A stretch of DNA of 47,734 nt from CALKYB01 sp964510575 (GTDB lineage: Bacteria > Bdellovibrionota_C > UBA2361 > SZUA-149 > CALKYB01), in contig CAZECN010000021.1 of assembly GCA_964510575.1 (NCBI GenBank), positions 1 through 47,734 of the forward strand, read 5' to 3'. The notes below the pieces were generated by a model. It was not told the origin of the DNA. It saw only the letters and a list, made by a program, of their open reading frames with translations, and did no database searches. Shown one piece after another: positions 1-8,633 of the stretch (positions are counted from its first letter, which is position 1; each line of letters opens with the position of its first letter). Both the position numbers and the translations under genes were made by a program.

Positions 1-917
1 CTATAATTATGCCGGGCTCTGACAATTTTCTAATTGAGCAAGCCTACGTTCACAGTTTTAACAGGGCTAACCCCAACTCACCTGAAGTTTTAAGCCAACT
101 CACAGAAAAGCTTGAACTCCTACAAAGCTTATTAGCTGATAAAGGAATTTCTTTCACTTTCCTGATTACTCCTAGTAAAGCCGAAGTCTATCCAGAAAAA
201 ATTCCTGATAACTTTCTTCATCCAGAACGAGATTCCCGACAAAGTGACTACCTTACTTTTTTACAATCAACCAAAGACAAGAAAATAAACCTGGTTGACG
301 CAGCCAAATTAACCAAGGAATTAAAAAAAACAAGCAAGCACCCAGTCTTCGCCCCCGGAGGCATACATTGGTCATACTTGACTGCGTGTAAAGTATCACA
401 GGTTTTAGTCGATGAAATTGCCAACCAACTCTCAAAAGATCTTCAAAGACCTGTTTGTGAACCGGTGGAATTCAGAACAAAGCCTTATGGTACCGAAACT
501 GACATGCTCAGACTTCTGAACCTCTGGGATGAGACTGCCTGGAAAGCTCCCTTTCCTTACCCACCTATGAAGAAAAGCTTCTATGACGCTAAGAAATATC
601 ACCCAACAGTACTTGTCGTCGGCGATTCTTTTTCACTAACTCCTCTGCACTTCTTTGATAAAGATGGGACATTTAGAAAAAGAAGGCTGATGTACTACTT
701 CAGCACTGAGTACAATTTTTGGACAACTCCAAAGGAAAAGGGTTTTAAAAAGAATAGCAATGTCAGAACATATCCCGGAAAAATTAAAGCCGACTGGGAC
801 AAGATTCTAGAGGACCGAGACGCTGTAGTAATATTTGTTAATGAAAGAGACATTGTTTCTGCTGGACATGGTTTTATTGACCACATCTTAAACTACTTAC
901 AGAAAAGCACTACGTAG
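1..917 (+). CDS. AlgX/AlgJ-like SGNH acetyltransferase-type protein (5' end outside window)
   Basis: The frame is open to base 3, so the start lies upstream; the first visible Met is at base 9. The visible 302 residues (numbered from that Met) look like the SGNH-hydrolase-like domain of AlgX/AlgJ, which O-acetylate exopolysaccharides in the periplasm. Supporting motifs are FLITPSKAEVYPEKIP near residue 51, a GGIHWS motif at 117-122 (the catalytic-type His-Trp), and VVGDSFS at 203-209 (the serine block). The residue before His120 is Ile in a Gly-Gly-Ile-His context rather than the Asp-x-His of classical AlgX. No polysaccharide operon is visible downstream: the next gene is convergent and ends 24 bp away. 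The family call is fairly firm; the substrate is unknown. Confidence 0.7.
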   Translation, partial: IIMPGSDNFLIEQAYVHSFNRANPNSPEVLSQLTEKLELLQSLLADKGISFTFLITPSKAEVYPEKIPDNFLHPERDSRQSDYLTFLQSTKDKKINLVDAAKLTKELKKTSKHPVFAPGGIHWSYLTACKVSQVLVDEIANQLSKDLQRPVCEPVEFRTKPYGTETDMLRLLNLWDETAWKAPFPYPPMKKSFYDAKKYHPTVLVVGDSFSLTPLHFFDKDGTFRKRRLMYYFSTEYNFWTTPKEKGFKKNSNVRTYPGKIKADWDKILEDRDAVVIFVNERDIVSAGHGFIDHILNYLQKSTT

Positions 918-941
918 TTTCCACTTTAATGACAAGGAAGA

Positions 942-3035
942 CTAAGATTCTAGGAGATGAATATCCTCAGGCTCCCCTATGATTGCAACTTGGTCGCCAA
1001 CCTCAAGAACAACATCCGCTGTAGCTATAATGATCTCACTATCTCGCTCAATGAGAGCTATAATACAAGAGTTTGGTAAATCTATATCGGCAATTTTCTT
1101 TCCCACTTGCTGACGAAGCTCTTCCACTTCAGATACAGGTCCATGGTAAAAGTGATCATCTCTCATCAATATCTGGTTCAGTTCACTTTCTGATTCAGCT
1201 GCTAGCCAACGCTCAAGAAAATTACCGCTTTGCACAACTTCTGCCAAATGACCCGCAAGCCTTAAATCGAGACCCACTGGTTTTTCTGGAGTAATTAAAA
1301 AGAACAAACTGTGCGCCTCTTCTACTCCTTCGACCTCAATACTAGCTTGTGGACCAAATCGACAAACGATTAGCTTTGGCCTTGAAATAAGGTTATCGTT
1401 CCTACTTGCCAAAAAGAGTCCCTCTTCCACAGGTCGAAAATCCCAACTATGTCCGAGTAGCTCAGCACCACCTTCCTCCTCATCTTGAGCCTCAAAAAGA
1501 TGAGATGAGGAATCTCTCAAAATCTCGTTTAGACTTTCTAGATCGTAATTTCCGAAAGGCAAATCAACGATAGCACTTCTAGCAATTAAAGTTTCATAAG
1601 ACAGATTTTCCGACTGTGTCCTATCATGAATAATTGTCATCAGCTCGCGCTCAAGACCTTCATATTTATGCTGACCCAGTCTTTGATGAATATGAAAAAT
1701 TGCTCCTCTTCTTTCCAGATTATCCGAGGCATAAAACTGATACCAAAAAAGACAAAGAATTATCATCATTCCAGTAAAAGCTATCGGTAAAAATCCCATT
1801 TCAATAACCAGCCAGAACGAAATCAATATTCCAAGTACAGGCAACCATGGGTAAAAGGGGGCATTAAACCCGGGACGATAAGAAGAAATCCTACTCTCTC
1901 GCATCACTATCACTGCCACACAAATGAGTCCGAAAAGTAGGAGCTGGAAGGCACTAGCTAACTTAGCAACTGACTCAACATCAAAAACTAGTAAAACCAG
2001 TATCATCGCAACAACAGTGGCAAAAACAGATAACGTGGGAGTGCCAAATCTACCAAGCTCAGCCAAACGCTCAGGTATTAGCCTATCTTTAGCCATTGCA
2101 AAAGGATAGCGAGACGCCGACATAATTCCCGCATTGCCCGTTGAGGCGAAAGCAGCAATTGCCGCTACTACTATCAACAACACACCAAGGTCATAGGGAA
2201 CCCAAGAAAGGAAGGCACGACCAGCGTCGGCGATGGGGGTCAAGCTGCTATATAATTTGTCAGGAGGCAGTGTGTTAATAAGGATAATTGTGCCAAGGGT
2301 GTATATTATAGTTGCCGTCAGAAGAGATAAAATCATTCCAAGAGGAATATTAACATCTGGATTCTCGACTTCTTCGGCAACACTAGCCACCTTGGTCAGG
2401 CCGGCATAAGAAACAAAGACTAAACCAATAGTGGAGACAAAACCCACCATTCCAGACTTAAAAAACTCAGAATTACCTGAATTGGGAGCTAGAACCGATC
2501 CCAATTCCAACTGAAAAAGTCCAAGAGCGATAAAAACGGTCAAGATAACTACCAACACGCTGACAAGTATCCTTTGCAGCATCGAAGTTTCTTTTGCTCC
2601 CACTACATTTATAATTCCAAATGCAATGGTCAAAGCTATGGCTAACAAAGTTAGTGGTAGGTCAATATATACCTCTAGGTAGGCTCCCATTCCAACTAAA
2701 GCAAAAGAACTTTTGAAGACAACAGCAATCCAAGAACCTAGTCCACCAATGGTTCCAAGCAAAGGACCCATGGCTCTATCCAAAAAGTAGTAAGTTCCAC
2801 CAGACTTAGGCATTGCAGTGGAGAGCTCTGCAATACAGAACATAGCGGGAAGAATTAAAAATCCCGCAACAAAGTAAGCAAGGTAAACAGAATCACCAGA
2901 ATAGCTAGCTGCAATCCCAGGTAAGAGAAACAAACCAGAGCTAAACATAGCGCCGGTAGAGACAGAATAGACATCAAATAAGGTCAGGTTCTTCTTAAGA
3001 GTCGCCTCTTCTTGTGCTTCCTGGGTATCAGACAT
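942..3035 (-). CDS. APC-family amino-acid permease with C-terminal PTS-EIIA-like and RCK_C domains
   Basis: A 697-residue inner-membrane transporter. Residues about 15-440 form the multi-helix APC (amino acid-polyamine-organocation) core, with the early helix-1 glycine motif SSGLFLLPG and the motif AELSTAMPKSGGTYYFL in the next helices. The C-terminal 260 residues are cytosolic. A PTS EIIA type-2-like domain (about 477-635) is recognisable from YETLIARSAIVDLP and the LFFLITPEKPVG segment. An RCK_C/TrkA-C domain follows (about 638-697, with ADVVLEVGDQVAIIGEPEDI). Where EIIA proteins carry the phosphorylatable Pro-His, this protein reads LASRND, so the EIIA-like part is probably a sensor rather than a phosphocarrier. 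The ATG start at 3035 agrees with the protein family. A perfect 7-bp inverted repeat (3079-3097) lies upstream. The substrate cannot be read from sequence. Confidence 0.85.
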   Translation of the reverse strand: MSDTQEAQEEATLKKNLTLFDVYSVSTGAMFSSGLFLLPGIAASYSGDSVYLAYFVAGFLILPAMFCIAELSTAMPKSGGTYYFLDRAMGPLLGTIGGLGSWIAVVFKSSFALVGMGAYLEVYIDLPLTLLAIALTIAFGIINVVGAKETSMLQRILVSVLVVILTVFIALGLFQLELGSVLAPNSGNSEFFKSGMVGFVSTIGLVFVSYAGLTKVASVAEEVENPDVNIPLGMILSLLTATIIYTLGTIILINTLPPDKLYSSLTPIADAGRAFLSWVPYDLGVLLIVVAAIAAFASTGNAGIMSASRYPFAMAKDRLIPERLAELGRFGTPTLSVFATVVAMILVLLVFDVESVAKLASAFQLLLFGLICVAVIVMRESRISSYRPGFNAPFYPWLPVLGILISFWLVIEMGFLPIAFTGMMIILCLFWYQFYASDNLERRGAIFHIHQRLGQHKYEGLERELMTIIHDRTQSENLSYETLIARSAIVDLPFGNYDLESLNEILRDSSSHLFEAQDEEEGGAELLGHSWDFRPVEEGLFLASRNDNLISRPKLIVCRFGPQASIEVEGVEEAHSLFFLITPEKPVGLDLRLAGHLAEVVQSGNFLERWLAAESESELNQILMRDDHFYHGPVSEVEELRQQVGKKIADIDLPNSCIIALIERDSEIIIATADVVLEVGDQVAIIGEPEDIHLLES

Positions 3036-3078
3036 TTTCTCAGCTAAACCTACAGGGGATTTTGATCCAATTGCTAAA

Positions 3079-3097
3079 ATAGACTCAGAAAGTCTAT
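3079..3097. promoter_or_regulatory. 7-bp inverted repeat upstream of the APC transporter
   Basis: ATAGACT and AGTCTAT flank a 5-base spacer, about 45 bp upstream of the transporter start. The position suits an operator or leader hairpin. No regulator is known; the role is inference. Confidence 0.25.
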
Positions 3098-3149
3098 CAA
3101 GAATCAGTCAATCTTCGTAGGAAAATATGATGCTATTAATGGCAAAAGG

Positions 3150-3586
3150 ATTTTGCAGCGCGAAGCGCTGTGATCAGCTATTTTTGCTAGAAAATAGCTG
3201 CAAAGACAAAATATACTGAAACTTCTAAAGAAAGCTTAAAGGCGAAGCCTTGGCTATGCTTTACCGAAATTTAAACTAGTTTCAGTATATACTGCGCCTC
3301 ATTGAAATTTCAGTTTTGCTAGATAAAGCTTAGGTGCAGTATAAAGCCGAGCGTAAGCTTGGCCAAAAGAAAGGTATACCCATCCTAAAATATGGAGGAG
3401 AAGCGCAGCTTCGCAAGAAAAGAGCCTTTGAAATGGGCCTTTAGTACTTTTCTTGCCAAGTCCTTCGGACTTGCAGCATTTTTTGGCGCAGTATATCTGT
3501 CTAACGGCAGTGCTAACGCACTGCGTATACCCATCTAGGCAAGCAAAAAGCTAAACCGAAATTTAAATCAGGATGGGTATTTACGC
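3150..3586. repeat. Palindrome-rich intergenic block with nested inverted repeats
   Basis: No gene is seen in the 570 bp between the transporter and the DUF4174 gene. The block instead holds many small stem-loops. CAGCGC-gaa-GCGCTG lies at 3156-3170, GAAGC-gca-GCTTC at 3400-3412, CAAGTCC-ttc-GGACTTG at 3457-3473 and GCAGTGC-taac-GCACTGC at 3507-3524. It also holds longer-range exact inverted repeats: 13 bp (3211-3223 with 3278-3290), 12 bp (3287-3298 with 3485-3496), 10 bp (3413-3422 with 3447-3456) and 11 bp (3376-3386 with 3570-3580). A 13-bp direct repeat lies at 3263 and 3555. This looks like a REP/MITE-type element or several nested copies. Confidence 0.6.
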
Positions 3587-3604
3587 TTTTCAAAGCATCG
3601 CCGA

Positions 3605-4051
3605 TCAAGAGTCCCCTTTGAGAGCTTGATTCTTCATTTCCCTCTTCCTCATTGGCATGGAATCTATGAGAGTGAATAGCTCACTGAGAGCAGTATCAAT
3701 GCTTCCATTAAATTTTATAGTTCCATCTTTTCCGATTAGAACCACCGCGCTTTTATATTTTGTGATTCCTGAACCAGAGACAAGTGTCTCAATGCTTCTC
3801 TCCTCTAGGGTTGAAGAAGCAAGTAAGGGAGGCTTGCCAAGCTGAACATAGCCCACCAAAAGATCTCTTTCCCTTACTGCATCCGAATATTTTTCCAAGC
3901 GACTTTCAACCACTTCTTTTTGATCTTCAGACAAGTAAAAATATATTAGAAGTCTATTTTTCCATCTGAAATCTTCTAGACCTACTGATGACATAGCCAA
4001 TGCGGTAGAAAGAAATAGAATACAGCCAATTATTGCTCTAGTAATTGCCAT
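3605..4051 (-). CDS. DUF4174 family exported protein
   Basis: A 148-residue protein with an N-terminal hydrophobic signal segment (about 4-21). It carries the hallmarks of the DUF4174 family: DFRWKNRLL near the start of the mature part, ERDLLVGYV in the middle, AVVLIGKDGTIKF, and the ending IDSMPMRKREM, which is the family's most conserved stretch. Length is typical. The family is small and periplasmic with no established function; a thioredoxin-like fold is often proposed. It is divergent from the MFS pseudogene that starts about 50 bp away, so the two could share a promoter region. Confidence 0.85.
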   Translation of the reverse strand: MAITRAIIGCILFLSTALAMSSVGLEDFRWKNRLLIYFYLSEDQKEVVESRLEKYSDAVRERDLLVGYVQLGKPPLLASSTLEERSIETLVSGSGITKYKSAVVLIGKDGTIKFNGSIDTALSELFTLIDSMPMRKREMKNQALKGDS

Positions 4052-4098
4052 GGTCTGGAGCTATCCTCACTAAGTTAAAATTACAACAGGAAAACCCT

Positions 4099-5279
4099 TT
4101 GGATAAAAAGAAGAACATACTGGCTATTATAGTCATTGCTTAATTCTGCTGCACCTCTCTCTGGTTCGCAAGCAATAGTGTCATTGGGGAATTAAGCCAA
4201 AATTTTCGATTGGGAAGCAACTCAATTAGCAGCTTAACTTCTGCTGTGCAGCTAGGTTTTATCAGCGGCACTTTAATATTCGCTCTCCTATCGCTCGCTG
4301 ATAGATTTTCTCCTTCCAAGGTCTTCTTCTATAGCGCTATTGCTGGAAGCCTATCCAACTTGGCTTTAGTTGCAGAGGTAAACACTTTCTCAAGCATCAT
4401 CAGTCTTAGGTTTTTAACCGGATTTTTTCTAGCTGGAATCTACCCAGTGGGGATGAAAATCGCCACTGACTACTACGAAGATGGACTCGGCCGATCCTTA
4501 GGTTATCTAGTTGGTGCGCTAGTGGTGGGCACAGCCTTGCCCCACTTACTGAAAGGGTTAGCCTTCAATTGGAACTGGCAATCAATAATAGTATCGACAT
4601 CTACTCTCTCTGCCATTGGAGGCACCAGCTTTTTTTACTAGTTCCAGACGGTCCTTTTAGACGAGCCTCGCAAAAGTTTGAATTCAATGCTGTGAGTAAG
4701 GTATTCAAATCCTCAAAGTTTCGCTCTGCGGCTTTTGGCTACTTTGGCCACATGTGGGAGCTTTATACTTTCTGGGCTTTTGTCCCGGTAATTCTCGCTT
4801 CGTATCAAACAAATAATCCCCAGACTGCAATTAACATTCCCTTACTATCTTTTATTATAATTGGCTCAGGGGGCATAGCCTGTACTCTTTCAGGACATTT
4901 AGCTGAAAAAAGCTCGCCGGCCAAAGTAGCTTCAAATTCACTCTTACTATCTTTTCTATGTTGTCTAAGCTCTCCTATCTTTTTCAATCTGGCATCACTG
5001 CCTTTATTTTTGCTCTTTCTACTATTTTGGGGGGCAGTAGTAGTGGCAGACTCACCTCTTCTCTCAACTCTAGTAGCTCAAAACACTATTCCCGAGAAAA
5101 AAGGGACTGCCCTTACAATAGTTAACTGCATTGGCTACGCCATAACAATCCTAAGCATCCAACTTACCAGTTTAGCTTTGTTAAAACTCGACAGTTTTTT
5201 CGTATATATGATTCTATCAATCGGACCTGCCATAGGCTTAATCAACCTCTCAAAAATCACAATTTCTGAAAGAGTTTGA
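4099..5279 (+). pseudogene. MFS transporter, broken by an in-frame stop and a frameshift
   Basis: A plausible TTG start at 4099 follows an AGGA ribosome site with 7-nt spacing. It reads a lysine-rich start, then an in-frame TAA (4141-4143) within the first membrane helix. Reading resumes in the same frame with TSLWFASN and GELSQNF, followed by SAVQLGFISGTLIFALLSLADRF (written here only as a description of helices 1-2 of a major facilitator). A second lesion lies in a run of seven Ts (4630-4636): frame 1 stops at 4641, while the family-like continuation LLVPDGPF runs in frame 3 to 5279. One extra T would restore the frame. Helices continue to the end with no further stop. The size (about 390 residues if repaired) is right for a 12-helix MFS protein. 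The T-run shift could be a sequencing error, but the separate stop argues for true decay. Confidence 0.75.
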
Positions 5280-5280
5280 G

Positions 5281-5460
5281 CTACAATAGGTTATTTTGAA
5301 GTAGCTTAACTTTCCTTCCGTTCAGCCAATGCTCTCCGATACTACTATGTTTATTGAAGAAAAACTCTCTATCAAAACAATCCTCTATGCACTGTTCAAT
5401 CTCTAGTTGCACTCTCTCCTGAGGAACCAATAGCTTCTCGACTTCATTTTCATTAGCCAT
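5281..5460 (-). CDS. Small hypothetical protein, 59 residues
   Basis: An ATG at 5460 is preceded by GGAGAG with 6-nt spacing and opens a 59-codon frame ending at TAG 5281, two bases from the end of the convergent MFS pseudogene. The product begins MANENEVEKLLVPQERVQLE and ends with a basic stretch (GRKVKLLQNNLL). It is acidic at the front, has two cysteines (CIEDC) and has no membrane segment or signal peptide. I do not recognise a family. Support comes from the ribosome site, the tight fit to the neighbour and the absence of any competing frame. Confidence 0.45.
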   Translation of the reverse strand: MANENEVEKLLVPQERVQLEIEQCIEDCFDREFFFNKHSSIGEHWLNGRKVKLLQNNLL

Positions 5461-5680
5461 AATCTACTCTCCGAAATTATCAGGTTAAAACCGACTCAAT
5501 GCTAAACATCTATCTACAAGGCTATTCGCCGAAGTAGAGAAATGGTTACAGATTAAATCTATTGATGATAGAATTAGGGCATTTCAATTCCCTATTTTAG
5601 CCTATGGAGATAGCAAGGCTTAAATAGGTCAATATTTTCAATATTCAAACATAAACAAATTTACAAAAATAAGGTCAAGC

Positions 5681-6124
5681 ATGAAAAAAAACGAAAAACT
5701 TAAAGGTTCCTGCCTTTGCCAAGCAATTAGTCTCGAAGCCACCCCTGTCAACACTAGCGTTGGAGCATGTCACTGCGATATGTGCAGAAGGTGGTCTGGG
5801 GGACCTCTACTAGTAATGGACTGCGGAGTGGGCACTATAAACTTTTCTGGAGAAAAGAATATTAGCGTTTACGATTCCTCGGAATGGGCGGAGAGAGGCT
5901 TTTGTTCTGCATGTGGAACCCACCTCTTTTATCGCTTAAAAAAACAAAACCAATATATGGTTCCAGTCGGGCTTTTTGATAACGAACTAGTAAATGAATT
6001 ACCTAACTTAGAATTTGATCATCAAATTTTCATTGAGGAAAAACCTGGCTACTATGACTTCGCAAATGAAACAAAAAACATGACTGGTGAGGAAGTATTT
6101 AAAATGTTCGAAGACAGCCAGTGA
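5681..6124 (+). CDS. GFA-family zinc protein (glutathione-dependent formaldehyde-activating-like)
   Basis: A 147-residue cytosolic protein with the CENP-V/GFA fold. Zinc ligands are visible as Cys11 and Cys13 in GSCLCQ, Cys30/Cys32/Cys35 in ACHCDMCRRW, and Cys75/Cys78 in FCSACGTH. Length is that of the family. Members relate to S-(hydroxymethyl)glutathione synthase, but most bacterial paralogues have no proven reaction, so only the family is claimed. The ATG at 5681 follows AAGG with 6-nt spacing. The deiodinase-like gene starts 44 bp downstream on the same strand, so co-transcription is likely. Confidence 0.88.
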   Translation: MKKNEKLKGSCLCQAISLEATPVNTSVGACHCDMCRRWSGGPLLVMDCGVGTINFSGEKNISVYDSSEWAERGFCSACGTHLFYRLKKQNQYMVPVGLFDNELVNELPNLEFDHQIFIEEKPGYYDFANETKNMTGEEVFKMFEDSQ

Positions 6125-6168
6125 AAGGAACTCGAAGGATATTTACTATATTTCAAGGAGGGTAAAAA

Positions 6169-6837
6169 TTGAGAAGCCATAGGAGCAACTTCCATCTAAA
6201 CCAACATTTAATGCTACTAGCTCTTCTTTTCTTACCCTCCGGCTGCTTCCCTACCAAGGCTGGTCCTCACTTAACTCATTTCAAAAAGATAGCGCCTGAA
6301 GTTGGAGAGATAGCTCCTAACTTCATTGCCTATGACGAAGAGGGTCGAAAAACTTTCTTGAATGAAATAATTGGGGAAAAACCTGTCGTTCTTCATTTAG
6401 GCAGCCATAGCTGTCCAGTATTCAGATACAGGCGCTTCAGCATGTCGAACCTCTATCGCGAGTTTAAAGAAAGTGTGAACTTCTTATTCGTTTATACTCA
6501 AGAGGCCCATCCTGTAGGTTCAAACAGCCCAGACAATGACAAAGAATGGGTCACAACCTTCAATCGTCTTCAGCGAGTTTTGATTCCTCAGCCAGACTCA
6601 ATTGAAGAAAGAATAGAATTGGCCAAATGGTCAAAAAATGAACTTGGCATTCAGTATCAAATGCTTATTGATTCACTCGACAATAATAGCTGGAATTCCT
6701 ACGGAAGAGCACCGATCCCCGGCTTCATTATTGATAGGGAGGGTCGAGTAGTCCTCAGCCAAGTCTGGTTAAATCCTGATAAAATTAGAGTGAAATTGAG
6801 ACATCTTCTAGGGGAAGAACTAGGGTCGAACTCGTAA
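6169..6837 (+). CDS. Iodothyronine deiodinase-like thioredoxin-fold exported protein
   Basis: The TTG start at 6169 is supported by a strong AAGGAGGG ribosome site 6 bases upstream. The 222-residue product has a hydrophobic leader with a possible lipobox ending at Cys26 (FLPSGC; the Pro makes it atypical). A thioredoxin-fold domain follows that matches the iodothyronine deiodinase family: LGSHSCPVFR with the catalytic-position Cys82, then FVYTQEAHP with Glu112-Ala-His-Pro, and a late PGFIIDREGRVV strand. Animal enzymes use selenocysteine at the Cys82 position; here it is an ordinary Cys codon. Bacterial homologues are not established deiodinases, so a thiol peroxidase or redox role in the envelope is the safer inference. 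Confidence 0.8.
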   Translation: MRSHRSNFHLNQHLMLLALLFLPSGCFPTKAGPHLTHFKKIAPEVGEIAPNFIAYDEEGRKTFLNEIIGEKPVVLHLGSHSCPVFRYRRFSMSNLYREFKESVNFLFVYTQEAHPVGSNSPDNDKEWVTTFNRLQRVLIPQPDSIEERIELAKWSKNELGIQYQMLIDSLDNNSWNSYGRAPIPGFIIDREGRVVLSQVWLNPDKIRVKLRHLLGEELGSNS

Positions 6838-7166
6838 ATTAAACCAGTTCTACAAATTTCTACCTGCTTATTAGCGCATTATCAGTCAAAAGATTGGATA
6901 AACTCTAAAAACTTCCGCCAACTAGAACTTTTCCTGTGCTTAGTTAACCACATCCGGCATATCTAACATTAACAGCTAGTTAGCTAACTTTTGGCCAGAT
7001 CAAGCTCCAGATCTTGAATAGAATAAAGCCCTAGAAGCTCTATTTTTACCCCTGCGCTCATTATATTTAAGTACATAATTGCTTCATGGTTTTGATAAGA
7101 ACCACATTTTCTATTAGACTCTGTCCCCAGAGCTTTAACTATAATTAATCAGTAAAGGTGAGTAAC
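6838..7166. other. Intergenic, no gene seen
   Basis: These 329 bp separate the deiodinase-like gene from the PEP-CTERM gene. They are AT-rich, with no credible coding frame and no clear terminator. A 5-bp inverted repeat (TGGTT/AACCA) near 7088-7105 is the only symmetric element I noticed. The promoter of the PEP-CTERM gene should lie in the right-hand half, but I cannot assign boxes with confidence. Confidence 0.4.
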
Positions 7167-7949
7167 ATGAAATTATTTTCAAGATCTTTAATTACCGGAG
7201 CACTAGTAGGACTTCTTAGTAGTAGCGCTTCAGCGACATCATTTTCTTATGAAGTAGACACATCTACTCCTCCAATGGATGCGATGCTAGTTGAAATAGG
7301 TGGAACCGCAGGTGACGCAATCGTTAGTTTTAACTACGACGAAGACACAGAGCTATTGGATGTAGAAGCTACTTTCTTTGAGAATAGCAGTGGAAGTATC
7401 GCCGATTTCTTTTTCTTCACCCTGACTGATGGTTCTGTTCCTTCACAGGGAATAACCAGTGAACAAACTACTATTTTCGTAGACCTAACAAACCAAAACG
7501 GTTTTAACATCTCGGGAACTCAGTATGCTGGGGAAGTTGATCAACCAATTGATGCTGCTAGCGGAGACGTAGTATTCTCATCTATTAGCGCTCCTTCATC
7601 TTTATCCCAAATCCTTCCTTCATCGGAAGTAATCAGATCTCAGATGGAAACTACTGTAAGGCTAACTCTAGCTAGTGAGTTCCTTCCTGGCGTGAGCTTT
7701 GGTTCAGAAGTAGGTGTTTGGTTGCAATACTTTGGACTTGAAGCTGACCAACTTGCTTACAATCCAGATGGAAGCCTTGCCGTGCTTAACCCTAGCATTA
7801 ACTCCGCCGGTGGATACTCTTTCATTGACGTTGCTGACCAGATTGCGACTGCCTCAACTCCTGCTCCTAGCGAAGTTCCAGAGCCTGCGACTGTTGCTCT
7901 TTTACTAGCTGGTGTTGCTGGAATGGCTTTCTTCCGTAAGGCTGAATAG
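7167..7949 (+). CDS. PEP-CTERM sorted surface/secreted protein
   Basis: I place the start at ATG 7167, preceded by AAAGGTGA with 5-nt spacing, rather than at the in-frame GTG at 7158 that overlaps this ribosome site. The 260-residue product has a Sec signal peptide (about 1-24, ending SSSASA), an acidic low-cysteine body and a textbook C-terminal sorting signal. This is VPEPATVALLLAGVAGM followed by FFRK: the Val-Pro-Glu-Pro motif, a membrane helix, then basic residues. Such proteins are cleaved by an exosortase (EpsH family) and are often tied to exopolysaccharide or biofilm. No exosortase lies in the window. A strong terminator follows. The body does not resemble a family I can name. Confidence 0.88.
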   Translation: MKLFSRSLITGALVGLLSSSASATSFSYEVDTSTPPMDAMLVEIGGTAGDAIVSFNYDEDTELLDVEATFFENSSGSIADFFFFTLTDGSVPSQGITSEQTTIFVDLTNQNGFNISGTQYAGEVDQPIDAASGDVVFSSISAPSSLSQILPSSEVIRSQMETTVRLTLASEFLPGVSFGSEVGVWLQYFGLEADQLAYNPDGSLAVLNPSINSAGGYSFIDVADQIATASTPAPSEVPEPATVALLLAGVAGMAFFRKAE

Positions 7950-7996
7950 TTAATAAGCAGATAATCTTCTGATAAGAAGTTTATTGCTTTCAATAG

Positions 7997-8025
7997 AAAG
8001 GGCTCTGAAAGGAGCCCTTTTTTAT
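7997..8025 (+). terminator. Rho-independent terminator of the PEP-CTERM gene
   Basis: A 9-bp perfect stem, AAAGGGCTC (7997-8005) with GAGCCCTTT (8012-8020), has a 6-base loop and continues into a T-run, 48 bp after the stop codon. Confidence 0.9.
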
Positions 8026-8072
8026 TGTCCGAAAACTAGCTCAAAAACTTAAACTAGGAGCAACTCTACACG

Positions 8073-8633
8073 ATGGTCAGAAAATTACCCTTCAGATACT
8101 TCGCATTAATTGTTCTCGGCTTCTCGCTAGTTGCTTGTAGTAAAACTTTTGAAAGGACAGAGCCAGTTGGTCAAAGTTTTCCAAGAGTTAAAGCTACTGG
8201 CCTAACTGGAGAAGAAGTTACTATTCCAGACCTATTTAGAGACAACCTAGTCGTTCTATTTATTGGATACGTGCAGGATGCCCAGTTCGATGTAGACCGC
8301 TGGTTGCTAGGCTTAAAGCAGCTTAAAACACCAGTTGAAGTGGCAGAAATTCCGACCATTCAAGGATTTGTTCCCGGTTTATTTGCCAGCCGAATTGATC
8401 AGGGAATGAGAAATGGAATACCTGAAGAAGACTGGAAGATTGTATTTACTGTTTACAAGGATGCTTCAGAAATCGCTCGCTTCTTTGGAAACGAAAAGCC
8501 AAGAAATGTCAGAGTCGCTCTTTTAGACCAAGCAGGAAAGGTCCTATGGTTTCACGATCGGGGCTTTAGCGCAGACAGAGCAATAGAACTAGACAAGTTA
8601 ATTAGAAACTTAAAAGGGCAGCCTAAGAACTAA
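8073..8633 (+). CDS. Lipoprotein with thioredoxin/ATP10-like domain
   Basis: A 186-residue protein with a clear lipoprotein signal (FSLVAC, lipid-accepting Cys22). The mature part resembles the peroxiredoxin-like fold of the ATP10 family. Features are a FPRV...GLTGEEVTIPDL entry, a hydrophobic LVVLFIGYV strand without CxxC, and a late VRVALLDQAGKVLWFHDRG segment followed by a final helix. No redox-active cysteine pair is present; the only Cys is the lipidated one, so thiol redox chemistry is unlikely. A role as an envelope chaperone or assembly factor is possible. It is convergent with the next gene, with a 4-bp overlap of coding ends (8630-8633). The family assignment is tentative. Confidence 0.55.
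   Translation: MVRKLPFRYFALIVLGFSLVACSKTFERTEPVGQSFPRVKATGLTGEEVTIPDLFRDNLVVLFIGYVQDAQFDVDRWLLGLKQLKTPVEVAEIPTIQGFVPGLFASRIDQGMRNGIPEEDWKIVFTVYKDASEIARFFGNEKPRNVRVALLDQAGKVLWFHDRGFSADRAIELDKLIRNLKGQPKN

Noticed and set aside
6169..6837. Selenoprotein (deiodinase with Sec)
   Set aside because: The active-site codon is an ordinary Cys codon and no in-frame TGA or SECIS-like need exists. The same holds for Cys478 of SelO.
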